Assembly (NCBI GenBank): GCA_030612585.1
Contig: JAUWNP010000128.1
Span: forward strand, 1-12,440
From: Anaerolineae bacterium
Lineage (GTDB): Bacteria; Chloroflexota; Anaerolineae; B4-G1
DNA length: 12,440 nt
Direction of reading: 5' to 3'
The translations under genes and the position numbers were made by a program. The first letter of the stretch is position 1, and every line of letters starts with the position of its first letter. Of the stretch, positions 1-5,763 are shown piece after piece. The notes under the pieces were generated by a model. That model did not search any database. It was not told the origin of the DNA and saw only the letters and a list, made by a program, of their open reading frames with translations.

Positions 1-237
1 AGGCGCGTAGCCACCCGGCACGATGACGGCGTCGAAATCGTCCGCCGAGACCGTATCGGCGGCGGCGTCCACTTTCACCGGATAGCCCAGTTTGCTGTGG
101 TACTCCTGCACGCCGGGCATGCCGACGATGGTCACCTCGGCGCCGGCCTCGCGCATGCGCAGGAGCGGATACCACAATTCCAACTCTTGATACATATCCT
201 CGGCTAGAATGGCAATATGCTTGCCTTCCAATTCCAT
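1..237 (-). CDS. PfpI/DJ-1 family protein, 5' part only (runs off the window)
   Basis: The 79 visible residues begin MELEGKHIAILAEDMYQELE and reach a VIVPGGYAP stretch, the N-terminal half of the PfpI/DJ-1 (class I glutamine amidotransferase-like) fold. The acidic residue of the EDMYQELELWYP segment matches the conserved N-terminal Glu region of the family. The nucleophile-elbow cysteine would lie beyond position 1, so activity cannot be judged. Family members act as deglycases, chaperone-like stress proteins or proteases; the exact role here is unknown. The start at 237 is supported by AAAGGAG at 244-250, six bases upstream. It is the last visible gene of the minus-strand oxidative-stress operon, downstream of a rubrerythrin and separated from it by a heptamer repeat, so a role in repairing oxidatively or carbonyl-damaged molecules is a reasonable inference. 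Confidence 0.88.
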   Translation of the reverse strand, partial: MELEGKHIAILAEDMYQELELWYPLLRMREAGAEVTIVGMPGVQEYHSKLGYPVKVDAAADTVSADDFDAVIVPGGYAP

Positions 238-256
238 ACCAGTCTCCTTTCCTCTC

Positions 257-291
257 TTCTTGCTTCTTGCTTCTTGCTTCTTGCTTCCTGC
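257..291. repeat. Tandem heptamer repeat (TTCTTGC, five units)
   Basis: Four perfect TTCTTGC units (257-284) are followed by one unit with a single mismatch (TTCCTGC, 285-291). On the coding strand of the operon this reads as GCAAGAA repeats. It fills most of the gap between the first rubrerythrin stop and the PfpI ribosome binding site. A number of copies that varies between strains would be expected for such an array. Confidence 0.9.
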
Positions 292-292
292 C

Positions 293-796
293 TCACGTCA
301 CCAGGCGGAACTGCCCTCGCTTCGCGCCGCAGACCGGGCACTGGTCGGGGGGTTCCCACCCGGCGACGTATCCACAGACCTGGCAGACGTAGTAACCGTG
401 GGTTTCGTCGCGTAGCATGGCGCTCAGCGCGTGCTTGTAGAGCGCGGCGTGCCCCTCCTCCACGTCCCGCGCCTGGCTGAAGGTCAGCACCGCCGCTCGC
501 TCCCCCTCCTCCTCCGCCTCGCGGATGAACTGCGGGTAGTAGACCTCGTTTACGGTGGTCTCCCGCTCGAAGGAGGACTGGAGATTCTCCTCCGTGCTCT
601 GTACCACCGCCTCGCCGAGCAAGCGCAGGTGACGCTCGACGTGCACCCCTTCGGCAGCCGCGACGGCGCGGAACAGTTTGGCGATCTGGGGGTAGCCCTC
701 GTCATCCGCCTTGCGGGCGAAGGCCAACAGCCGGTGGTGCGCCTTGGCCTCGCCGACGAAAGCCACGTATAGGTTGTCGTGAGTCTTCCCGCCCAT
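293..796 (-). CDS. Rubrerythrin (ferritin-like diiron domain plus C-terminal rubredoxin-like domain)
   Basis: A 167-residue protein of normal rubrerythrin length. Rubrerythrins are cytoplasmic NADH-linked peroxidases that reduce H2O2 to water with electrons from rubredoxin. The four-helix diiron domain (about 5-130) shows E16, the E49-x2-H52 motif, E79 and E113-x2-H116. The C-terminal rubredoxin-like knuckles are C138-x2-C141 and C153-x2-C156. Aligned with the second rubrerythrin in the window, the E-x2-E pair around residue 79 is altered: the second position is V82 rather than Glu. A diiron ligand may therefore be missing or shifted to E84. The start ATG at 796 has only a weak purine-rich site upstream (GTAGAG). 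The gene follows the peroxiredoxin after a 129-bp gap containing decamer repeats. Confidence 0.93.
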   Translation of the reverse strand: MGGKTHDNLYVAFVGEAKAHHRLLAFARKADDEGYPQIAKLFRAVAAAEGVHVERHLRLLGEAVVQSTEENLQSSFERETTVNEVYYPQFIREAEEEGERAAVLTFSQARDVEEGHAALYKHALSAMLRDETHGYYVCQVCGYVAGWEPPDQCPVCGAKRGQFRLVT

Positions 797-820
797 TGCT
801 ACTCTACGTTTCTTGAGATC

Positions 821-850
821 AGACGCAGATTCACACAGATCTACGCAGAT
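821..850. repeat. Decamer repeat array inside a probable dispersed intergenic repeat
   Basis: Three consecutive related decamers end in CAGAT: agacgcagat, tcacacagat, ctacgcagat. They sit in a gap (797-925) that also holds a fourth, looser related segment, aatcagcgtg aatcaggg (871-888). No open reading frame or convincing promoter lies here. The regular 10-base phasing and phrase-like structure resemble short repeats that spread through intergenic DNA in many environmental genomes; that it is dispersed genome-wide is inference. Confidence 0.7.
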
Positions 851-925
851 AAGATTGAAAAATCAGCGTGAATCAGGGTTCACCTGCGCCCCATTCAGAG
901 ATAGCCACGCTGGCTTTGCACCAGG

Positions 926-1516
926 CTAGAAAGCGTTCTCCGGCTTCCAGACTTCCCACACCTTGCCGGCCAGTTCGACGCCCGGCTTGAGAGTCGGCTT
1001 GCCCGGCTGCCAGCCCGACGGCATAACCTCGCCGGTCTCTCGCACGTGCTGGTAGGCCTTGATCTGGCGGATGAGTTCGCTCACGTTGCGCCCCACCGGC
1101 GGGGTCAGCACCTCCATCGCCTGGACCACTCCGTCTGGGTCAATCAGGAAGCGGCCGCGAACGTTCACCGAGCCATTGTACACATCATACAGGGTGCCGA
1201 TCTTGCCCCCCTGGTCGGAAAGCATGGGGTAGGGAACGCCTCCTTCAACCATTTTGGACAGTTCTTCCTTTTGCCATATCTTGTGGACAAAGACGCTGTC
1301 CACACTCACCGAGAGCACCTCTACGCCCAGTGCCTTGATCTCCTCGTACCTGGCGGCAACTGCCGTCAATTCGGTCGGTCAGACGAAGGTAAAGTCACCC
1401 GGGTAAAAGCACAACACTACCCATTGCCCTCTGTAGTCGGAGAGGGTGATCTCCTTTATCTCGTCTTTGTGATAGGCCCCGGCCGTGAAGTCCGGGGCTT
1501 CCTTTCCTACTTGCAT
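926..1516 (-). CDS. prxU: Selenocysteine-containing peroxiredoxin (AhpC/Prx1 type), UGA at the peroxidatic site
   Basis: Reading from ATG 1516 (strong site AAGGGAGGTG at 1521-1530, four bases upstream) gives a 196-residue AhpC-type peroxiredoxin if the TGA at 1379-1381 is decoded as selenocysteine. The sequence around it is [10 protein letters not shown]46-PTEL, where all AhpC/Prx1 homologues have the peroxidatic Cys (FTFVCPTE). The frame stays open on both sides to TAG at 926. The C-terminal half is fully peroxiredoxin-like ([21 protein letters not shown]). The usual resolving Cys of the CPxGW motif is M165, and the only Cys is C36, so this looks like a one-selenol enzyme reduced by an external partner. 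A bacterial SECIS-like hairpin follows the TGA at 1350-1369. Selenoprotein peroxiredoxins (PrxU of Eubacterium acidaminophilum) are established. A Cys-to-stop mutation or sequencing error is the alternative. It reduces H2O2 or organic peroxides in the cytoplasm. Confidence 0.85.
1350..1369 (-). promoter_or_regulatory. Candidate bacterial SECIS element of the peroxiredoxin mRNA
   Basis: Counting the U of UGA as 1, RNA bases 13-32 form UUGACGGC-AGUU-GCCGCCAG. The upper stem CGGC/GCCG is perfect (1354-1365). One A-C mismatch follows, then G-C, U-A and U-G pairs extend it. The apical loop AGUU has the GU seen in bacterial SECIS loops, 18 bases after the UGA, close to the position in E. coli fdhF. 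The first base after UGA is C, as in fdhF. SelB would bind this element to deliver Sec-tRNA. Confidence 0.68.
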
Positions 1517-1566
1517 CTCGCACCTCCCTTAAGATTGATGTGGCCCAACCAGCGTGGCCGTCCGTG

Positions 1567-2021
1567 CTACCCCTCCTGTTCTCCATTCGTGGCGACACTT
1601 TCGGACACGGCGCGGCCCAGATCCCTACACTTGGTCAGATCGCTCGCGCCCGGCGTCCTCCTCGCCCGCACTCCTTCACCTGTCACACGTACGCCCTGGC
1701 CTCTCAAAGCCCGCACCATGATTCCCGGTGCCTCCCCGCTCCAGCCGTAGGAGCCAAAAGCGGCCCCCACCCTGCCTTTCAGCGGGACTTTGCTCAAACC
1801 GGACAGGAGCCTCTTCATAGTCCGGCTGGGCTGGGTGTTGTGGGTCGGCGAGCCCAGGATGACGGCATCGGCATCGGCCAGTTCCCCTTCGGCTTCCCCG
1901 ACCCGCTTGAGGGCGACTTCCACTCCCCCACCGACTTCGCCCCTTCAGCCACGGCGCGGGCCATCCGGCCGGTGTTACCCGTGCGAGTATCGTAAAGGAT
2001 GAGCACCTTAGACATGGACAT
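1567..2021 (-). CDS. Flavodoxin, split by a one-base frameshift
   Basis: The 5' part (MSKVLILYDTRTGNTGRMA...) carries the T-x-T-G-N-T FMN phosphate loop. The 3' part, in another frame, continues with VEVALKRV, GSPTHN and GSYGWSGEAPG, typical flavin-contacting segments, to TAG at 1567. The frame changes at a run of five G on the coding strand (1925-1929); one extra G would restore a flavodoxin of about 151 residues. The start is either ATG 2021 or, more likely, ATG 2015, which sits nine bases from AAGGAG (2025-2030) whereas 2021 is only three away. Both halves are well conserved, so a sequencing indel, a recent mutation or -1 slippage on the G run are all possible. Flavodoxin would carry electrons as an alternative to rubredoxin, and it lies between rubrerythrin and peroxiredoxin. 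Confidence 0.82.
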
Positions 2022-2060
2022 GATCTCCTTGTGTCATCTCATTTCCAGCCCTGTGACCGG

Positions 2061-2564
2061 CTAGAAGGTGACGAACTTCTCCTTCTTCGCTTTGCACAGC
2101 GGGCACTCGTCCGGTGGTTCGCCCTCGCCGGTCCAGCCGCAGACGGAGCAGACGTAGACCTGTCCCACCCCCGCGTCCTTCCCAGCCTCCACGGCGGTCT
2201 TGGCCTCGCCGTACATCACGGCGTGGATCTTCTCCGCTTCCATTGCCCAGTTATTGGAACGAACGGCCCCCTTCTCCTCCTGCAGTTCGGCCACCGCCAG
2301 GAAGGCGGGATACATCTCCTCGACCTCATAAGTCTCGCCGCCGATGGCGGCTTCCAGGTTGGCCGCCGTCTTGCCCAGGCTCTTCAACGCCTTGAAGTGG
2401 CCGGTGGCGTGCACCTGCTCGGCGTAGGATATGGCCCGGAAGAGCCGCTCCACGTTCGGGAGCCCTTCCCGCTCCGCTTTGTCGGCGAAGATCAGGTACT
2501 TCATGTGCGCCTGGCTTTCGCCTGCGAAAGCCGCTTCCAGATTCGCTTGTGTCATCTTGTGCAT
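2061..2564 (-). CDS. Rubrerythrin, second copy
   Basis: A 167-residue rubrerythrin with the full ligand set visible: E16, E49-x2-H52, E77-x2-E80 in GETYE, and E111-x2-H114. The C-terminal rubredoxin-like site is C139-x2-C142 and C154-x2-C157. It should reduce H2O2 with electrons from rubredoxin in the cytoplasm. The start at ATG 2564 is chosen because GAGGGGG (2572-2578) lies seven bases upstream; an upstream in-frame TTG at 2567 and a downstream ATG at 2555 are less likely. It is clearly divergent from the rubrerythrin at 293-796, so the pair is an old duplication or two independent acquisitions rather than a recent copy. The gene begins 24 bp after the oxidoreductase stop. Confidence 0.96.
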   Translation of the reverse strand: MHKMTQANLEAAFAGESQAHMKYLIFADKAEREGLPNVERLFRAISYAEQVHATGHFKALKSLGKTAANLEAAIGGETYEVEEMYPAFLAVAELQEEKGAVRSNNWAMEAEKIHAVMYGEAKTAVEAGKDAGVGQVYVCSVCGWTGEGEPPDECPLCKAKKEKFVTF

Positions 2565-2588
2565 CAATCTACCCCCTCGAAATGTGAT

Positions 2589-3851
2589 TTAGTGTGCTAG
2601 CGCTCTTAGATCGAAACTCTTGTCCAGCAATCGCTCGCGGTAGGCCGAAACGTCGCGCCCTGTGGCAATCAACTGCTTCACGGGCCGGACGCTCTGCGTG
2701 TCGCCCAGCAAGATGGCGCCGACGATCTTGCCGTCGCGCAGCGTCAACCTTCTATACACACCAGCCGCCGCGTCCACCTCCCGCAGGATGACGAACTCGT
2801 CGCCCGTGGCCGTCGCGTCGCCCAGGCAGGTCAGGTCAATGCCAACGATCTTGAGCGTGTTGGCGGGTGTGGTGCCGCTGTAGGTGGCGCTGCCACCGGC
2901 GACCATATTCGCCGCAGCGACCTGGGCCTGCTCCGTGGCGGCGGGGATGATCCCGTAGACACGCCCCTCGAACTCTGCCGCGTCTCCGGCCGCGTAGACG
3001 TCGGCTCCGCTGGTACGCAGTTGCTCGTCTACGACCACGCCCCGGTTCACCTCCAACCCGGCCTCCTGCGCCAGTTCGACCCGCGAACGAATGCCGGTGG
3101 AGACGAGCACCAGTTCGCCACCTACCACGCGCCCGTCCCTTCGACTGTACTCAGGGCGAGCCTTGAGCCGCACGCCCGTCGCGCGCTCGTGGCCCAGGAT
3201 AGCCTCGGTGGCAGCGCCGGTCAGGATGTGCAGATCTTGCGCTTCCAGGAGCGCTTGCAGGACTTGTGCCCCCTCTGCGTCCAGTTGGCGCGGCAGCAGA
3301 TAGGGAGCGAACTCAATCACCGTCGTCTCTAGGCCAGCGGTGCGCAGCGCCCGCGCCGTCTCCAGCCCCAACAACCCGCCGCCGATGACCGCTGCACTGC
3401 GAACGTCACGGGCGTAGGTTTTCATCGCCAGTGCGTCATCAAGTGTGCGCAAGGTAAAGACGCCCTCTCTGTCGGTGCCCTCGAAAGGGGGAACAAAGGG
3501 GCGACCGCCTGTGGCGAGCAGAAGGCGGTCGTATTCCACGTGCGAACCGTTGGCCAGGGCCTGCCCTGAGCAAGGCCGAAGGGTGAGACGATGGGCAGCG
3601 GGGTCGAGCAAAGTGGCTCGAACTCCCAGGTGCAGGTGGATGCCGCGCTCGGCGTACCACTCCGGTGGTCGAAAGTAGAGCGCATCCTGCTCGATCTCAC
3701 CGGCGATGAACTCCCACAACCGCGGGCGGCGGTAGTAGGGATAGGGCTCCGCGCCGAAGATGTGCACCTCGGTGGAGGGATCGGCCCGCACGATTGTCTG
3801 CGCCGCCGTTATGCCCACGACGCCGTTGCCCACAATGACGTATCTTCTCAT
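2589..3851 (-). CDS. FAD-dependent NAD(P)H oxidoreductase, probably NADH:rubredoxin reductase
   Basis: A 420-residue flavoprotein of the nitrite-reductase/NROR pyridine-nucleotide-disulfide type. The FAD ADP-binding motif G8-N-G-V-V-G13 is at the N-terminus, LLLATGG at 110-116, the NAD(P) motif GGGLLGLE at 157-164 and the second FAD motif VYAAGDA further on. There is no CxxxxC redox pair near the FAD motif, so it is not a thioredoxin reductase. Context (rubredoxin, FprA, rubrerythrins) argues that it feeds NAD(P)H electrons to rubredoxin. Start ATG 3851 follows an AGGAA-type site. Two 8-residue segments look foreign: RPCSGQAL (92-99) and ARPEYSRR (231-238). Each matches a 24-bp repeat inserted in frame; removing them restores ordinary HRLTLANGSHVEYD and VRLKDGRVVGGE readings. 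It is separated from fprA by a 173-bp gap with a palindromic repeat. Confidence 0.9.
   Translation of the reverse strand: MRRYVIVGNGVVGITAAQTIVRADPSTEVHIFGAEPYPYYRRPRLWEFIAGEIEQDALYFRPPEWYAERGIHLHLGVRATLLDPAAHRLTLRPCSGQALANGSHVEYDRLLLATGGRPFVPPFEGTDREGVFTLRTLDDALAMKTYARDVRSAAVIGGGLLGLETARALRTAGLETTVIEFAPYLLPRQLDAEGAQVLQALLEAQDLHILTGAATEAILGHERATGVRLKARPEYSRRDGRVVGGELVLVSTGIRSRVELAQEAGLEVNRGVVVDEQLRTSGADVYAAGDAAEFEGRVYGIIPAATEQAQVAAANMVAGGSATYSGTTPANTLKIVGIDLTCLGDATATGDEFVILREVDAAAGVYRRLTLRDGKIVGAILLGDTQSVRPVKQLIATGRDVSAYRERLLDKSFDLRALAH
3138..3161. repeat. 24-bp repeat inserted in frame in the oxidoreductase gene, copy A
   Basis: On the plus strand the core is CCCTTCGACTGTACTCAGGG followed by CGAG. 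It encodes residues A231-R238. Flanking AAGG on the coding strand occurs on both sides, consistent with insertion of one 24-bp unit with a 4-base duplication. It aligns with copy B at 3555-3578 in the opposite orientation. Confidence 0.72.
3555..3578. repeat. 24-bp repeat inserted in frame in the oxidoreductase gene, copy B
   Basis: On the minus strand the core is CCCTTCGGCCTTGCTCAGGG followed by CAGG, matching copy A at the CCCTTCG and CTCAGGGC blocks. It encodes residues R92-L99. CCCT flanks both sides on the coding strand, again fitting a 24-bp insertion that keeps the frame. Confidence 0.72.
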
Positions 3852-3902
3852 TGGTTTCCTTCCTGCTCCTAATCTGGAGGAGCCAGAGCCAAGATAGTCC
3901 TT

Positions 3903-3972
3903 ACCACAAAGGACACCAAGGACACTAAGAAACCACAGATCGAACCTTCGTGCTCTTTGTGTCCTTCGTGGT
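3903..3972. repeat. Imperfect palindromic intergenic repeat (~70 bp)
   Basis: Arm 3903-3929 (starting accacaaaggacaccaagg) and arm 3946-3972 (ending gtccttcgtggt) are inverted copies of 27 bases with about five mismatches and a 16-base loop. The first arm also has an internal 9-10 base period (AAGGACACC, AAGGACACT). It occupies the gap between fprA and the FAD oxidoreductase (3852-4024). A folded transcript could alter stability or expression of the distal operon genes. It resembles a short non-autonomous dispersed repeat; there are no run-of-T signs of a classical terminator. Confidence 0.75.
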
Positions 3973-4024
3973 TCAACTTTTCCAAAATCCTTGTTTATTG
4001 TGCAAGAATTTAATCGTCAAGGTA

Positions 4025-5209
4025 CTACTGCAAGTTCAGAGCAGTGTGTTTCTCCGCGATGGTGGCCGCCAACTTATCCAGGGCCTCGAAATCCCCATCC
4101 CTGGGGTGACCCTTAACGATGACCGGATCCAGTATCTCCACCTTCAGATTGGGGATCAGGCCCGCGAGTTGCTGCACCATCTTGCCGCCCCAGCCGTAGG
4201 AACCGACGATGGAGACAAACTTGACCTTGGGCCGCAGAGCGTTCGCCAGGTAGGCCGCGTAGACGACGTTCGGATGTGCGCCGGTCAAGACGGTGGGCGA
4301 CCCGATCACGATGGTGGCGGCGTCTACCAGCGCCATCGCCAGTTTCCCGATGTCGGTGGCAGCCAGGTCGAACCGTTCCACAGTCACACCTTTTTCGACC
4401 AGGCCGTCCACCAGGTAATCCACCATCGCCAGGGTGCTGCCATGCATCGAGATGTAGGGGAGCACGACGATGTTCTTCGGGTCACTGAGGACCCAATCGC
4501 GATACGCCTCCAGGATGAACTCAGGCCGGTCGTACATCGGGCCGTGGCTGGGGGCGATGAGGGAAATCTCGTACCCCTGCACCTTTTTCAGGTTCTTCTC
4601 GATGATCTTGCGGAACGGCATCATGATCTCCGCGTAGTACCGCTTGGCCGCTTCGTAAACCCGCCCTTCATCGGTGACGTACAAATCGGTCGTGGCCAGG
4701 TGCGAGCCGAAGAAGTCGCAGGGGAAGAGGATTTTGTCCTCCCGCAAGTAGGTCAGCATTGTCTCGGGCCAGTGAACCCACGGTGCATGGATGAACTCGA
4801 GCGTTCTGCCACCCAGCGACAGCGTTGCGCCATCGTCCACCGCGAGAATACGGTCCTCCGGCGCCAGCAGCAGGTCTACCAGCATCCCCTTGCACTTGGG
4901 CGTGCAGACAACCTGCGCCTCGGGGTATCTTTCGAGCACCTGCGGCAGCGTGCCCGAATGGTCCTGCTCGGCGTGGTTAGCGATGACGTAGTCAATGTGC
5001 TCGACGTCCAGTTGGCTCAGACGGTCGAGCAGAACGTGTGACGTGGCGGGGTCAACTGTGTCTATCAGCGCCGTCTTCTCGCTCCCCTGGATCAGGTAAG
5101 CGTTATAACTGGTGCCGTCGGGAAGTGGGATGAGGTCGTCAAACAACCGGCGATCCCAGTCAACGGCTCCCACCCAGTAGATACCATCCTTGATCTTTCT
5201 CGGTTTCAT
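4025..5209 (-). CDS. fprA: Flavodiiron protein (rubredoxin:oxygen oxidoreductase, FprA/ROO type)
   Basis: A 394-residue class A flavodiiron protein: metallo-beta-lactamase-like domain (about 1-245) followed by a flavodoxin domain (about 246-390). Diiron ligands visible are H79-x-E81-x-D83-H84, H146, D165 and H222. FMN-contact segments are SMHGST (254-259), GSPTVLTGAHPN (303-314) and GSYGWGG (336-342). The enzyme reduces O2 to water (some members reduce NO to N2O) in the cytoplasm, with electrons from rubredoxin. The start is ATG 5209: GAGGTG (5215-5220) lies five bases upstream. A GTG directly before it (5212) is less likely. The ribosome binding site overlaps the rubredoxin stop codon, so the two are probably translationally coupled, as expected for donor and acceptor. 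Confidence 0.97.
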   Translation of the reverse strand: MKPRKIKDGIYWVGAVDWDRRLFDDLIPLPDGTSYNAYLIQGSEKTALIDTVDPATSHVLLDRLSQLDVEHIDYVIANHAEQDHSGTLPQVLERYPEAQVVCTPKCKGMLVDLLLAPEDRILAVDDGATLSLGGRTLEFIHAPWVHWPETMLTYLREDKILFPCDFFGSHLATTDLYVTDEGRVYEAAKRYYAEIMMPFRKIIEKNLKKVQGYEISLIAPSHGPMYDRPEFILEAYRDWVLSDPKNIVVLPYISMHGSTLAMVDYLVDGLVEKGVTVERFDLAATDIGKLAMALVDAATIVIGSPTVLTGAHPNVVYAAYLANALRPKVKFVSIVGSYGWGGKMVQQLAGLIPNLKVEILDPVIVKGHPRDGDFEALDKLAATIAEKHTALNLQ

Positions 5210-5218
5210 CACCTCACC

Positions 5219-5380
5219 TCACTCCACTTTCTCGAACATGTCCTTGCCCACCCCGCAGTCGGGGCACACCCAATCGTCGGGCAGTGCCTCGAAGGGCGTG
5301 CCTGGAGCGATCCCGCTATCGGGGTCGCCCTCCGCCGGGTCGTAGACGTAACCACAGACCGTACATTCCCACTTGTCCAT
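5219..5380 (-). CDS. Rubredoxin
   Basis: A 53-residue type I rubredoxin, the usual length. The four cysteines that bind one iron are C6-x2-C9 (CTVCGY) and C39-x2-C42 (CPDCG), with the conserved [12 protein letters not shown] and DDWVC segments. It carries single electrons from the NAD(P)H reductase to the flavodiiron protein and rubrerythrins. The start is ATG 5380, with AGGAGG at 5387-5392 six bases upstream; the reading frame is open further upstream but without rubredoxin-like sequence. It lies 9 bp before fprA. Its last third is nearly duplicated at 5710-5763. Confidence 0.97.
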   Translation of the reverse strand: MDKWECTVCGYVYDPAEGDPDSGIAPGTPFEALPDDWVCPDCGVGKDMFEKVE

Positions 5381-5473
5381 TTTTTTCCTCCTGGTCAGAT
5401 GTTCTGGCCTGTCTCTGATCGAGCCAGGGGGGCGCGGTCGGAGACCGGCCCTAACCACTTCTCGGATGGATCC

Positions 5474-5695
5474 TTAGTTCTCTTGAGCCTGTAGAACAGA
5501 TTGGTTCAAGTCTTTGATCAAGGTGCCCACATTGATCCCGTGAACCTGTGCACCCGCGCGGATGTTCTCAAAACGCGCTATCGCGCATCCAACGCACCCC
5601 AGGCCATGCCTCAGAAAGACATTGACCGTGCCGGGGTATTTTCTAACGACATCGCCAATTGGCATGTCCGGCGTGATCACTCTTTGGTCTTGCAT
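5474..5695 (-). CDS. DUF1858-type redox-disulfide protein
   Basis: A 73-residue protein of the DUF1858 family (hybrid-cluster-protein-associated redox disulfide domain). Visible features are the N-terminal ITPDMPIGDVVRKYP helix region and GLG-C34-VG-C37 at a helix start, followed by ARFENIRAGAQVHGI. The CxxC pair suggests a thiol-disulfide or metal-binding role, but the biochemical function is not established for the family. ATG 5695 is chosen because GGAGG (5701-5705) is five bases upstream; an in-frame ATG at 5707 adds only MEDQ. It sits between perR and rubredoxin in the operon, so a link to electron transfer or redox sensing is plausible. Between its stop and rubredoxin are 93 bp with no gene. 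Confidence 0.85.
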   Translation of the reverse strand: MQDQRVITPDMPIGDVVRKYPGTVNVFLRHGLGCVGCAIARFENIRAGAQVHGINVGTLIKDLNQSVLQAQEN

Positions 5696-5709
5696 TTGGT
5701 CCTCCATTT

Positions 5710-5763
5710 CTATGTCTTCTCGAACATATCTTTGCCAGCACCGCAGTCGGGGCACACCCAATC
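5710..5763 (-). pseudogene. 3' fragment of a second rubredoxin gene
   Basis: Directly after the perR TGA the same frame reads [17 protein letters not shown] and then TAG. This is the C-terminal third of rubredoxin, including the second CxxC. The first 48 bases match the intact gene (5228-5275) at 42 positions. No first CxxC half or start codon is present. It looks like the remnant of a tandem rubredoxin duplication whose 5' part was deleted. Confidence 0.82.

Noticed and set aside
257..291. CRISPR array or attachment site at the heptamer repeat.
   Set aside because: Units are seven bases with no spacers, and there are no cas, integrase or tRNA sequences nearby.
926..1369. A shorter peroxiredoxin starting at the TTG of PTEL after the TGA.
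   Set aside because: It would lack the first strand, the helix and the peroxidatic residue. No ribosome binding site precedes it, whereas the site before ATG 1516 is strong.
1046..1750. Plus-strand open frame of about 234 codons opposite peroxiredoxin and flavodoxin.
   Set aside because: It spans two well-supported minus-strand genes and their gap, shows no family resemblance, and has no good ribosome binding site.
3950..5041. Long plus-strand open frame opposite the flavodiiron gene.
   Set aside because: It is antisense to a gene with all catalytic motifs, has no recognisable domain, and is explained by the codon bias of the opposite strand.
5435..5447. Small GC hairpin (CGGTC-GGA-GACCG) between the DUF1858 gene and rubredoxin as a terminator.
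   Set aside because: The five-pair stem has no T run on either strand, and the genes around it look co-transcribed. It may be incidental.
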